NCBI GenBank assembly: GCA_910589415.1
Contig: OU342638.1
Span: 12,564,014 to 12,628,013 of the forward strand
Source of the DNA: Malachius bipustulatus
Lineage: Eukaryota > Arthropoda > Insecta > Coleoptera > Melyridae
Length of the DNA stretch: 64,000 bases
Direction: 5' to 3'
Positions 1 to 10,621 of the stretch are shown in pieces. The stretch's first letter is position 1; each line of letters begins with the position of its first letter. Under the pieces are notes generated by a model, which saw nothing but the letters and a program-made list of their open reading frames with translations, was not told the DNA's origin and did not search any database. The translations under genes and the position numbers were made by a program.

Positions 1-1140
1 CTGTGGCAGCGCCATCGAGTGTCGCGAGTTGCAACTTACACACTGCACCATAGTGATGTGCAACAGATAACAGTATCGAGTAGATATTGATACATTAGTC
101 ACAAGTATCTGATACGTTGAGTTGATTACTTGATTACTTTTGCTTGCTTGATACTTAATCATTATACCCAGACCCCGGACCCGATATTTCTCTATGGGAT
201 CGTTGAGTACCTACTGACTAGTTATGCAAGGCTACTTCGGTCCTCTAAGAAAATTAAAAAAAGTAAAAATTTCAAGCCAGAAAACAAAAAAGGAATAATT
301 ATTATAGGTATACTTGACTCTTTAAAAATTATAAGTAATAACATAATAATTATCAAATAAAAATGTAAATATGTAACTGTATTACATATAATGAAAAAAT
401 ACTTGAGATGGAATGTGAAATAAGCAAAAAAAAATTTTTTCATTTACTTCAGTCTTGTAAGAAAAAAAAAATTAAGATACATAGGTATACGTACCAAACC
501 GAAGTACGGACAGAGATGCAATACAAGATACAAGGCCATATGGGCTAAAACATCACGTGGAACAAGGAACTTATGATCATACATAATTCAGTTCCAGCAC
601 TCCAGGAGCAGGAGTTTATAGTAGAGATACCGTTCCGAGGGTCAGGGTATGCGTGTCGCGATTACGACTCCGCTCCAGTCGGCGATGTGGCTATGGCTAA
701 ACAGTTCCAAAATACCGGTACATATTTTGTCGCGGTATTTTTCTGTAGCGGTACCAGTTGGATTGGAACGGTCGTACTCTTCGGTAACAGTATTTCCCAT
801 CTCTATTCCGGGCCCAGTAGAACAACTGTAGCGGTCCTCGAGCCGCCAGGTTCGCTAGCGTCGCCTCGCTGCCGGTTTTCAGTCGAAGTTGGACGTATTA
901 TAGTCTAGCGTATTTGATAATACTATAATTTTATAATAAAGAAGTTTGATATAATATTTTTACATAAGTACCTACCTATATATTTACTTTTGATAAGAAC
1001 CAATTATTAAGAATGCCTTATCGGAGTGATAAGGTTCCTTTATTTATTTGCTTTTCGCAATTTTATTAAATTATAAATCATTTATTGCTACGTTTCTATT
1101 TTCATCACTGAGCTACTATTCAGCCACGCATCCTTTTAGC
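1..1140. other. unassigned DNA with a GC-richer block near 570-905
   Basis: I recognise no gene here. The first 550 bases are AT-rich with homopolymer runs. Bases 573-908 are richer in GC and stay open for 111 codons on the plus strand, but the predicted peptide shows no domain I know and the opposite strand is also partly open. Words such as GGTACCGGTACC-like half-palindromes suggest a decayed mobile element rather than a gene. A long AT-rich run follows to about 1,140. Confidence 0.3.
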
Positions 1141-1515
1141 CTGGGTTCCCGCCGTAGGATTTAGGCTTTTAAAGGTTGTCTCCTTTTGGTCCAGGCGTTA
1201 AAGCCTAGACCCCCGTATTCCTCTGTTCGCGAAATATAACCTCGACAACAGAGTTTTACGGTCTTTCGGAGAGTCCACGTTCGGACGTTCTCCGGCATCG
1301 TTATAACCCCTGTGCAGACCTTTAGTCACGACACGACAACTAGGTTGGGGGAGGTGGTCCGCGGCAGGGCTTTGAGCTACCAGTCTGGAATTTTACCTCC
1401 GACAAGCTTTATCACCACTGCTAACCTTACTCACTTACGCTCATTGTAAGGCCTTCCCCCTATCCGCCACCTGGGGACGCGCCCGATGGGTACTCAGCCG
1501 CACGGGGAGATGGAC
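1141..1515. repeat. GC-rich repeat-like segment abutting a broken RT
   Basis: This block is much more GC-rich than its surroundings and has no long ORF. On the minus strand it contains TACCCATCGGGC and a CCCCAGGTGGCGGATAG-like stretch, a style I associate with untranslated parts of insect non-LTR elements; that is recollection, not a match. Its minus-strand start joins directly to the reverse-transcriptase frame at about 1,515, replacing the expected thumb region. Confidence 0.4.
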
Positions 1516-2220
1516 CTAACATTTACGAATAGTTTCAAGTCATCAGCGTAAAGCAAGTTATTGCATGTTATGACGTTGGTGATGTCATTGATGAAAAGTT
1601 AGAATAATAGCGGGCCCAAATTAGAGCCCTGTGGCACTCCTGAGGTGGGTGTAAAAGATTCTGTCATGAAATTATTGTAGGTGACGTATTGCTTTCTGTC
1701 AAAGAGGTAAGATTTAAGCAAGTCTATCATGGGATGGGTAAAACCAAACAAATAAAGCTTTTTCAAGAGAACGAAGTGATCCATTTGATCAAAAGCCTTC
1801 TGGAAGTTAGTATATATCACATCGACCTGACCTCCATCATCAATCACCTCAGATACAAACTGCGAAAAACAGGCCAGATTAGTGACTGTTGATCGATGGG
1901 GAACAAAACCATGCTGATTCGGAGACAGATGATGTTTCACGACAGAGAATATACGTTCAAATACGCAGGATTCAAAAACTTTTGCGAAATTGCACAAAAT
2001 TGAGATGGATCTGTAATTTCGAACGTCACAGGGGTCACCCTTTTGTAATACGGGTGTAATGAGAGCCTGCTTCCACATGCTGGGAAAAGTTGATGTTCTT
2101 AAAATCAGGTTAAAGAGAATATGCAATGGTTTCGCAACAACAGAGGCGCAATCTTTCAATAAAAAGCTAGGGAGTTTATCAACGCCTGACGTGAATGAAT
2201 TTTTACTATATTTCACGAGT
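1516..2220 (-). pseudogene. non-LTR retrotransposon reverse transcriptase fragment (Jockey/CR1-like)
   Basis: The minus strand encodes about 230 residues of the fingers and palm of a non-LTR reverse transcriptase. Visible motifs in order are KAFDQMDH (first palm aspartate region), SGVPQGSNLGPLLF (motif B) and, beyond an in-frame TAA at about 1,596, LLYADDLKLF with the catalytic YADD at 1539-1550. The stop sits just after GPLLF, so the catalytic pair is cut off from the open frame. The 5' side is truncated at about 2,220 and the 3' side ends at the GC-rich block near 1,515. No endonuclease or ORF1 is attached. The wording is close to the RT at 15.8-17.0 kb, so both probably come from related families. 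It is a dead fragment. Confidence 0.85.
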
Positions 2221-2637
2221 TAATTCATTCACGAGTTTTCACGAGTTAAAATTCCTAGTGACCTTTTTCTTAAAAGTATCGCGTATAAGTGCATAGACCT
2301 TAGATCGGTGTAAAATTGGCATTACCTGAAAGGTGCGCCGCACGCACGAAAAGCGTCTACCTGTAAAATTTACCTTACCTAAATTCTATCCTTTTATCTT
2401 TTCCCGTGCCTGTACCCTAACTGCAACTAAAACGATCCCTAGTCATATTCAAGATGGCGGCTAACGCCGGAATGGAATTGCGTGGCGATTTTGAATTTAG
2501 ACTTATATGCCGTTAGTAAAGCACGGTAAAGCTTTTTTTGCGCCTAACTCGACTGGGCTATTTCGTGTAATGTGTATTTAAAATCTCGAAGCATTTAATA
2601 AGAAATGAACTCACCGGAATTTTCTTTTAATTTCTAG
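2221..2637. other. intergenic or intronic DNA upstream of the DUF4780-like gene
   Basis: There is no gene I can support. A short CACGAGTT word recurs three times at 2214-2248 next to the RT truncation point. The stretch ends in a pyrimidine-rich tract and TTTCTAG, a good 3' splice site for the exon that starts at 2638, so it is probably partly intron. Confidence 0.35.
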
Positions 2638-3522
2638 ACGACTCCAGAGTCGCCACCGGAGTTATATCCAGCTGCGAAATGGTAAATATAATTTTCATTA
2701 ACCCAGTAACTTATTGGTAGTGCCAAGTTAGGACTCTTGACGCTTTTTCCCTTAAATTAAGCTCATAGAGTGGAGAAAAAGTGGCGACCTACCAATACCA
2801 CTGTTCAATGCCAATAAATTTATAAAAGATTTCATATGAAAATTAATTATTTAAATTCAATCAACATCAACAATTTATGAAAAATACCTTGACGTTGAGA
2901 AAAGTAACATTGTGATTATTTTTTTTAGAGTGAAACAGTTGAAACTGAGAAAAGCTTACAGATGGCAATTATGATTGGTCCAGGCCATCCTATCAAGGAA
3001 TTTTCAGATGAGTTTGCTCAAAACCTGCAAGAAACTCTAGTCACTGCTATGTACGCTGTTGAAGATGGCCCCATTCCAGTCTTCGATAAATTCGAGCTCT
3101 CTAAAAAGAAGAACTACATCGGGGTCACCTGCTTCGACGGATATTCCAAGCGATGGCTAATCGACGCAGTGAAGAAGTTGTCCCCTTTCGAGGAAAAGGC
3201 TTTTCTTGTAGTTGAAGAAGAAACGGTTCCAGAATTGCGTCTCTTTTATGTTTTTGTCCCGTGTTCAGCTACGTCTAACACCAACGATCTATTGACGAGA
3301 ATAAAAAAATCGACGCCAAATCTCAAAGTGGATTTCTGGAAGATTCGAGAGACTAAAGCGGTCGCCAAGGGCACAGCTGTACACATTGAAATCGATACTT
3401 TTTCAATCCAATTGATAGAAGAGATGGAATATGCGGTACGTTTAGGAATGGGATGGGTTTATTTCTGGGACCACGAAAATAATAAAGGACACCAAGCAGC
3501 AAAATTTTCGGCGTATCTGGAG
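2638..3522 (+). CDS. DUF4780-like protein, tandem copy 1 (two visible exons)
   Basis: Two exons are visible. The first (2638-2681) lies between TTTCTAG and GGTAAAT and reads TTPESPPELYPAAK. The second begins after the T-rich AG acceptor near 2930 and runs open to a donor GAG/GTAACA at 3522/3523. Joining 2681 to 2931 keeps the frame. The second exon gives about 195 residues with KRWLIDAVKKLSP, then EEETVPELRLFYVFVP, then DFWKI and IEIDTFSIQLIEEM. This order (W near the start, an acidic/proline segment, a W-x-I strand, then I-x-ID-x-x-S) resembles DUF4780, a domain of unknown function common in insect genomes. No signal peptide or membrane segment is seen. The true start and the last exon are not visible. 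It is about 50 percent like the next copy by eye. Function unknown. Confidence 0.6.
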
Positions 3523-3543
3523 GTAACATTTTCTTTTATACAG

Positions 3544-4320
3544 GGTGTCCGGAAATTATGAGCAAAAAATTAAGGGGGTGATTCTTCTTGCCAAAAGTAT
3601 CTATAATTTTTTTTTCGAAAACTCAAAAATAAGAAAGTTATAAGCCTCAAAAGTTGATTTTTTTTAATCAATATTTTTTTATCAGTTTTTTTCTAGTGTA
3701 CGGATTTTCTTAAGATTTGACACACTTGCCACTGATGTTGCTTTACATCCTTGGTCCTAATTAGACTGGAATCCCTCGAAATCGAGAGGCCTTAACTGCC
3801 CTTGACCTTCAAAAAAGGCCTATAACTTTTTTCGTAAAATTTTTTTTCTGAGTTTTGAAGACGCGCAATTGAAGAACATGAAGAAATATTTGGAAAAGGT
3901 CCTCTTTGTCTATCACGATAAAATGATCTGTTTCCGAGTAAAACTGTTTAAAAAATTTGCTTGCACTGAAATGGATCACCATAAATTATGATCATTATGC
4001 AACAACACCAAAGCATGCTTTGGAAACAGCTGCAGTTTCATTGATGACCGGACAGATCTACAGATTTATCATAGCTGACTTTTTATGTATGGCCGCATAA
4101 AGACCGACTTTTTTTAATCTGAAAGGTTGACTTTCAAAAACAGGACCAGAGGGAGAGGGAGAGGGGTAAGGGTAGCGGTAAAAATTCATATTTAGCTTTG
4201 AAAGATGACAAATATAAAATTGTTATTTTTGTCATTGTGAAAAAAATTAAAAAGTTATTACAAACTTTTTGTCAGAAAATTCATCATGAGAGCTATACAC
4301 GCTGTATAAATTTTTGTGTA
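3544..4320. repeat. TACAGGGTGTCC-ended repeat in the intron after DUF4780-like copy 1
   Basis: The repeat begins with ACAGGGTGTCC at 3541-3551, right after the exon donor, and is followed by typical low-complexity AT DNA with 'aaaactcaaaaataagaaagtt'-like text found near the ends of other foldback elements in this window. A GA-rich run (GGGAGAGGGAGAGGGG) lies near 4150. The far end may be the CTATACACGCTGTATA half-palindrome near 4300. No ORF of interest. Confidence 0.45.
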
Positions 4321-4381
4321 TTTAAAACAGTGCATTTTTAATGAGAGATACATACTCACGGGAATCTTATTTTATTCCTAG

Positions 4382-4500
4382 GCGACACCAGAGTGGCAGT
4401 TCCAAGTCCAAATTGTCTCCTGCACTTGTGGCGAAGTTGAAGAAACAATTACTCATATTGTATAAGAGTGTCCAGAAACTACATTTATTGACGGTTTCAA
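4382..4500 (+). pseudogene. duplicated small exon joined to a CCHC fragment from a non-LTR element
   Basis: After TTATTCCTAG the first 28 bases read ATPEWQFQV, matching the 2638 exon, so this is the duplicated small exon. From about 4405 the homology changes: the same strand encodes CTCGEVEETITHIV, a stop, then ECPET. That Cys-x-Cys...His...Cys spacing is the C-terminal zinc-binding tail seen in many Jockey-type elements. I infer that a retroelement scrap landed in, or was captured next to, the duplicated exon, removing its normal 5' splice site. Whether any transcript uses it is unknown. Confidence 0.45.
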
Positions 4501-4726
4501 TGATTTTTTTGTCATTTCCCATTGAATTAAGTTCATAAAGTAGTAACGAAAAAAGTCCTCGTTCACTTAAGCCTCTACTTGGGATGCAGAATGCAGAACA
4601 CCTTCCCACCCTTCCATAATTCCTACCAATAAAGTTCATAAAGAATTAGTACCCAAATCAGAAATATAACTTGAACTAACAAAAGTAAATGCGCATATTC
4701 TGATTAATTTGTTTTTTTTTTTTCAG

Positions 4727-5419
4727 GGTAAAACTGTTGAATCCTCTGGTTCATTGAAAATGGCCATTATCGCTCCGAAGCCGTCGGTATCCTCTGGATC
4801 ATTGAAAACGGCAATTATCGCTCCCAAGCCGGAATACTCTGGATCATTTATAATGGCAATTATCGCTCCCAAGCCGGAATCTTCACATCATTTAGCTAAC
4901 ATCCTGCAAAATGCTCTAATTCCTAAGTATGATCGTAAAGCTAACCAGGTTGCAGCCTTATCTGGATTATATGGAGACTCTAGTCAGAAATACATCAGGG
5001 TTACCTGCGGCAATGAATATTCCAAGCGATGGTTAATTGATGCGGTGAGGAAGTTGTCCCCTGCTCTCGTGGGAACGTGGCTTCGTGCGGTCGAAGAAGA
5101 AACTGTTTCGCAATTACGTGACTTTTATGTCCATGTCCCGAAGTCAGCTTTGCGTGATACATCTGATCCATTGAAGAGAATAAAAGTATCGAATCCATAT
5201 CTGAAAACCGACTTCTGGAAGATTAAAAAATCGAAACCGCACATGTACGGTACAGGTCTAAGAATTCAAATCGATACTTTTTCAATCCAATTAATAGAAG
5301 AAATGGGCTATCACGTACTCTTAAGAACGAGCTGGGCTTATTTTTGGGATGAAGTAAATAAGAAAGGGCATCCTCACGCTAAATTCTTGCACGATGATTT
5401 CATTTCATCTTGTTTTTAA
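4727..5419 (+). CDS. DUF4780-like protein, tandem copy 2 (terminal exon)
   Basis: The exon starts after a long T-run and TTTCAG (acceptor at 4726) and reads GKTVESSGSLKM, parallel to CETVETEKSLQM in copy 1. It encodes about 230 residues and ends at TAA (5417-5419). After a repeated N-terminal segment it has KRWLIDAVRKLSP, EEETVSQLRDFYVHVP, TDFWKIKK and IQIDTFSIQLIEEMGY, the same DUF4780-like core as copy 1. The C terminus differs (HDDFISSCF). AATAAATG and AATAAAAT follow at about 5,510 and 5,606 as possible polyadenylation signals. Both copies share the preceding intron end, so the duplicated unit included small exon, intron and core exon. Either these are two genes or one gene with repeated exons; the sequence alone does not decide. 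Function unknown. Confidence 0.6.
   Translation, partial: GKTVESSGSLKMAIIAPKPSVSSGSLKTAIIAPKPEYSGSFIMAIIAPKPESSHHLANILQNALIPKYDRKANQVAALSGLYGDSSQKYIRVTCGNEYSKRWLIDAVRKLSPALVGTWLRAVEEETVSQLRDFYVHVPKSALRDTSDPLKRIKVSNPYLKTDFWKIKKSKPHMYGTGLRIQIDTFSIQLIEEMGYHVLLRTSWAYFWDEVNKKGHPHAKFLHDDFISSCF
4740..4884 (+). repeat. three tandem 15-16-codon repeats inside DUF4780-like copy 2
   Basis: Three in-frame units of 45-48 bases encode near-identical peptides of the form SGSLKMAIIAPKP. Copy 1 has only one counterpart (SLQMAIMIGPG). The units differ by a few substitutions, so the expansion is recent but not brand-new. Confidence 0.85.
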
Positions 5420-6667
5420 ACCTTTCCGCAGTAATGAGGGACCTCAATAAGTCACTTACAATTTATTGTCACTTCTAGTATATATGGGTATGTCTAATTT
5501 TACAATATTAATAAATGTTTTCCATTTTCTGTGATTTTGTCTATTCACATCAGCCTTCGAATGTATTCATTATGATTCAATGTTTTTTCTTCTTTCTTGT
5601 AGAAGAAATAAAATTAAAATGGTTGACTGAAATCTGAAATATACAGCGTGTTGAAGTTATATAGAAAATGTAAACTAAGAATTTTAAAAAAAGTTCATAA
5701 TAAATTTTTTTCGGCATACTTTCTGATACTTATAACTCCAAGACAATATTCTGACCAGTTGCTTACTTGCCAAATGCTTCGAAAAAAATATATGAAGCAT
5801 TATTCCTAAATAAAAAAAAAAACACTACATTTTTTCGACGACCACCTGCGAAAATGACAAATACCACACCCTATTTAATTACTAAGAAAATTACAAATAT
5901 CACCATAGAGCTGAAAAGTAAAATATCACACCAGAGCGAAATGTACCTACGTGTATTAAAGAACTGTTAATTTAGTTAATACTCCTTAAGCTAGGCAGCC
6001 CACAATACACACTGCTCTCGGATGTGTATATTATACAAAATGATTCATGACCAATGCGACGTAGTTAAATTCCTGATAGGAGACACTTCTAAATCTGTGA
6101 CAGTTTTTTCTTCTGCCAACAGGTACAAAGGTACAGGGTGTTTTCGATGGTTGGGCTTACATTTTTTCTCAATCTTTTCAACGGTTGGATGAAATGCAAC
6201 AAAATTTAGCAGAAACACTCTTCCACCGAGGCATTTCAAGATGACATATCGGCACATTGAAAATCCAGGACCGTACTTTAAAGAAAATGGTTTTTACTTT
6301 TTGGACAGAAAAGCACATCAGATTCGGAAAGGAAAGGACAAATGCTATGCAATGAGCTTCTTAAATCGCACGTCACACTTCGAACAGTTTCAGAAAATAA
6401 ATTATTGAAAGTGAGAACTTGCACCTGCCGAAACTTAAATTTTCAATTTTTCCTCACAATTTGTTCCTAATGTTCCTAAAAATTAATTGAAAACCATTTC
6501 AAAAGGTATCTTGCGACGAATTTGCGGGATAGCCTATTGCCAGAATATTATATCTAGTAACCAGGGCCGTACTTGAAGAATTCGAAGGAAAAAACTCTCA
6601 TTTTTTCTTTGACAGAAAAGTATATTTTTCGATCGACTTTCGGAAAAAACTTCATCAGATTCTGAGA
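5420..6667. other. 3' flank of the DUF4780-like gene; repeat-derived AT-rich DNA
   Basis: There is no gene I can support. Short TACAGCGTGTTG and ACAGGGTGTTTTCG words at about 5,642 and 6,132 mark repeat ends. Two loosely similar segments containing CCGTACTT...GACAGAAAAG and ending CATCAGATTC occur near 6,270-6,325 and 6,565-6,662, so an old local duplication is likely. Confidence 0.3.
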
Positions 6668-7864
6668 GTATACACCGTGTTTTACATTAAGTCGGCACTA
6701 TTGCTAACTTCGTTATTATTTAACCTAGAAAGTCGGTTAAATTAGCAAACTAGTAGTATTTTTTCTCCTGAATAAAATGGCGAAAGCAGAAAAACAATTG
6801 AACATCGCGTTTTCGAGATATTCAAAAAAATGTAATTTTTTTAATGGAACACCCTGTATATTTTTAGATAGATCGGTTACAAATTTTTTTTAAAGAAAAA
6901 AGTCCTTATGCACTATTATCCTAAAATAATAAATTCATTAATTATTCATTATTTTATTACTCCCAAAGTAGGCTGCGACAATTGTTGTAGTTTAGTGTAC
7001 CTACGTAATGTAAGGTAAAAAAATTATGTCGTCCTCAATAGTGTATTTTTCAATAAAAAAATACACTAAAAATAAGAGTTGTTACCTTGAAAAGGATTTA
7101 ATTTTACATAAACAAATAACAGAACTTGTTTGTGTTGTAAAATTTTATTATTTTAGGATCATAGTGCATAGAGACTTTTTCCTTAAAAAAAAATTTGCAA
7201 CCGATCCATCTAAAAATATACAGGGTGTTCCATAAAAAATGTTCATTTTTTTAAATATCTCGAAAACGCGATGTTCAATTGTTTTCCTGTTTTCATCGTT
7301 TTATTCAGGAGAAAAAATACTACTAGTTTACTAATTTAACCGACTTTCTAGCTCAAATAATAACGAAGTTAGCAATAGTGCCGACTTAATTTAAAACACG
7401 GACAAGTTCTGTTATTTGTTTATTTAAAATTAAATCCTTTTCAATATAACAACTCCTTTTTTGTGTATTTTTTTATTAAAAAATGCATTATTGAGGACGA
7501 CATATTTTTTTACCTTACATTACGTAGGTAGGTACACTAAATTACATTAATTATCGCAGCCTACTTTAGGAGTAGTAAAATAATAAATAATCAATGAATT
7601 TATTATTTTAGGATCATAGTGCATAAAGACTTTTTTCTTTAAAAAAAATTTGCAACCGATCCATCCAAAAATACATAGGGTGTTCCATTAAAAAAATTAC
7701 ATTTTTTTGAATATCTCGAAAACGCGATGTTCAATTGTTTTTCGGTTTTCGCCATTTTATTCAGGAGAAAAAATACTGCTAGTTTGCTAATTTAACCGAC
7801 TTTCTAGCTCAAATAATAACGAAGTTAGCAATAGTGCCGACTTAATATAAAACACGGTGTATAC
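6668..7864. mobile_element. 1.2-kb foldback (inverted-repeat) element with TGAGA target duplication
   Basis: The left end reads GTATACACCGTGTTTTA and the right end is its reverse complement (TAAAACACGGTGTATAC), and the match continues for roughly 200-330 bases inward (AAGTCGGCACTATTGCTAAC on the left). TGAGA flanks both ends (6663-6667 and 7865-7869). Inside, a third arm at about 7150-7401 repeats the right-arm sequence from GGATCATAGTGCAT through ATACAGGGTGTTCC to AAAACACGG, so the unit is a mosaic of one ~250-bp module in both orientations. No transposase is present; open frames are short and low-complexity. It is presumably non-autonomous. Confidence 0.8.
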
Positions 7865-8220
7865 TGAGATAAACCTGCCCTAGGTACGTAAAATAATTAC
7901 AATTTTTCGTTTCTTTTCTCATTCATATCCACGGGATAGTCGGCCTGAGTAATATATTAGGAATCTCGGCCGCTCGCCTTCTTTAATATAGGCACGAGAG
8001 GCAACGCTAAACACCAACGGAAAGTCCCCGAATGCATTGTGTTACGTAAAGAATCACGCGAACAGGTCGTGATAGAAAACAACCGCCGAACCGTTCGCGC
8101 CCAATAAGACAAAGGTGCCTTGTTGAAATCCGGCTACAAAAGCACGCATCGAATGTAAAGGGAGTCAGTCTTGCTTCAACTTTGCTCATTGAAGTCTGAC
8201 TCTTTCCTCCGCTATCTTTT

Positions 8221-8400
8221 GGAAACCCCTAGAGGGTATCGCATAAGTAGCCTTCCTTTCTTTTTGTTTTTGGAAACCCCCCTGAGAGTATCGCATAAAC
8301 AAAATTCCTATCTAACCGGTGGAAACCCCTAGAGGGTATCGCACCGTTTCTCTTTCTGCATCCTACCGGTGGAAACCCCTAGAGGGTATCGCACCGTTCC
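8221..8400. repeat. four ~50-bp tandem units around a GGAAACCCCTAGAGGGTATC core
   Basis: Cores start at 8221, 8272, 8321 and 8371, a spacing of 51, 49 and 50 bases. Three cores are identical and the second is diverged (CCCCCCTGAGAG). Units 3 and 4 also share the flank ACCGGTGG...GCACCGTT. Each core contains the short palindrome-like CCCTAGAGGG. Confidence 0.85.
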
Positions 8401-8789
8401 TCGTTTCTGTATGGCTGAATAAAAATTGATTAGGCATCTTTCTGTTTTCATCTACTTTGCTAAATGTGAAATTCTTCCTTAAAGAGCAATTAGAATAATT
8501 CGAAGAAGCGAGAAATTCATACGCTGACACATCAAGCATTAAAACCCATTTTCTAAGTCAATCCATCCATGAGATTCGAATTTATTTTCACTAAGAATCG
8601 AGGAGAGATCCGTGATTCATAAGGACAATTTCTGCCTCTAGAAAATAACCATGTCCAACCGCAAAAGAAAGAACCCCGATTCAAGCACCGGCCTCAATCG
8701 CCGGCACAATAATAAGAAAGACGGCCCCGATAAATGAACGCCCGACCAATAAACCGACGTTAAAATCTAATGTGAAGAAATGAATGCAC

Positions 8790-9043
8790 TGTATAGGAAA
8801 TCGAGATATAGCTAGAAGGAAAATCAAACCCAGGTCAGGAATAAAATAGCCTGTGAATAATTAAAGCGGTACGTTATTAGAAATAATTCAAGTTAGGCAG
8901 GAAATAGAAATACTTCAACAAATAAATTACAAATTCGCTGTACAGGAGATAGAGCTATAGGGGGAAAGTAGGAAACCCAGGTCAGGAATAAATAACCTGT
9001 AAATAAATAAAACGGCCCATTATTAGAAATAATTTAAGTTAGG
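8790..9043. repeat. degenerate tandem pair (~148-bp period)
   Basis: The text CTGTATAGGAAATCGAGATA ... ACCCAGGTCAGGAATAAA ... TTATTAGAAATAATTCAAG from 8790 recurs from about 8938 with substitutions and small gaps. Non-coding. Confidence 0.65.
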
Positions 9044-10077
9044 AATTGACAACGAAATTATTAAATCAATCATCCTATTTATCGAAGAGTCCGAGTTTAT
9101 TTAGTGCAGATGAAGCATCAAACGAATATTAAGCACGAACCATGTCCCTTTAAATTATACGACATTTAGGAAGTGAAAGGAATTCCTTCGCTATTGTATA
9201 GCACCATGAATGAAGATCATATAGCATGGCACTGCCTCAAATATAGAGTAGGATAGAACAGGACAAGCAAAGACAGGGTTGTCAGGTGTAATACCTGCTC
9301 CTCACGTATCAGGAAATACTAGTCACAACACAATATTCGATTAGGAGTTATAATAGGTACTCGACTACCACACGTTGGGGGAGGGATTCATCTCGAAGTC
9401 CAGATGAAGACCTCGGGTAACCGGTAAAAGAGCATGACTCTTTAAAGTGGAAATCGTAGTACGCAACGGGGCAATAAAGCACCCTCAGAGTAGGATAGAG
9501 TAGGCTAAAGCAAACCACAAGTCAGGAAATTTCACGAGAATTGCGTTAAACAAAGGTTGATGCGAGAAGCTCAAAATAAAGTAAATAAAATGATAGAGGA
9601 GTCATAGCAGCGCTCAGGCTTGTTTCGAAATGCACGTCACGAAAAACGATTAATTAACGAGAAACGTAATCACTAAACTGATTTGGTTATCCCGATTTCT
9701 TTTGATAGGTAATTCTCGATAACACGGCTGGGAGATGCTGTTGGTCATCTGCTTCAGAAGCTACGCCCGCAATAGCTGATTATCCGAGTAGGTTAGCCCA
9801 ATTTTCCAACACTCTAATTATTGCGTCTGAGCAATAATAAAGGAATGGGGTCTGTAATTCGATTAGAGGTGATCATGATTCTGTTAACAAAGTCGAAACG
9901 CTCGAGAGATGTGTTCAATCTCGCAGGATGAAAAATATCCCATTAAAAAGAAGTTTTTCATTAATAAACCAGAACTTTTAGTCCAAGGACTATCAAATAC
10001 CTGAATATTGCTGGGAGGTAATAAAACATTACTTGCTAAGAAAGCTACGCCCGAATAAAGCAAATTCAGAGTATATC

Positions 10078-10163
10078 TACGAATAAACAATTAAGGTAAA
10101 CAGGTCTCACAAACCTGAGATACGAATAAACAATTAAGGTAAACAGGTCTCACAAACCTGAGG
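10078..10163. repeat. exact 43-bp tandem duplication
   Basis: TACGAATAAACAATTAAGG...CACAAACCTGAG is repeated at 10078 and 10121 with an almost perfect match. Each unit contains GGTCTCACAAACC-type text, a short imperfect hairpin. Confidence 0.85.
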
Positions 10164-10621
10164 TAAAAATAAATGAAGCATATCTTGAGCAAAACACAAA
10201 AGCGCTAAATGAGCCTAGCGACGACTTAAAATGACTTAAATGACTTAAACTTAAATGACGTAGCGACGATAAGCTACGACTTCTCTAACGTTTAGTACAA
10301 GCGGCAACGCCGCACTTTGCTTGAAAGAATTAATGAAAGTAAAAGTGGTTCTCCCAGCTGCCAGAAGGGGCCCTTTATATTCGAACTCGAGTGTCATTGA
10401 CACACAATTCTTAAGGAAACATGTAATTTACCAATAAATAAATCAAACAAATTGTTTACAAACTATAAAGTAATAAATAAAGGATTGTAAAGTTGCGGAT
10501 AATTCCTAGTGTGAAACATGGAATTAAAACGATTACTCACATCCTACAATTGATTTGTTTATTATTCCGATGAAAGAAAACGAAAATCGAAATCAAGAAA
10601 GTTAGTCAAACGTCAGAAAGC

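Larger units (their letters stand above)
7870..10621. other. 2.75-kb stretch without a recognised gene
   Basis: I find no convincing coding region; the longest frames are 60-68 codons on the minus strand with no domain. The stretch carries several local tandem repeats annotated separately and sits directly upstream of the copia fragment, so it may be LTR and leader DNA of an old retroelement, but I could not define LTR ends. Confidence 0.35.

Noticed and set aside
573..908. 111-codon plus-strand ORF
   Set aside because: No domain, no homolog I recognise, and the opposite strand is similarly open; the GC-rich block is likely repeat-derived.
8221..8400. CRISPR-like array
   Set aside because: Only four diverged units with AT-rich, partly similar spacers in eukaryotic DNA and no cas genes; it is an ordinary tandem repeat.
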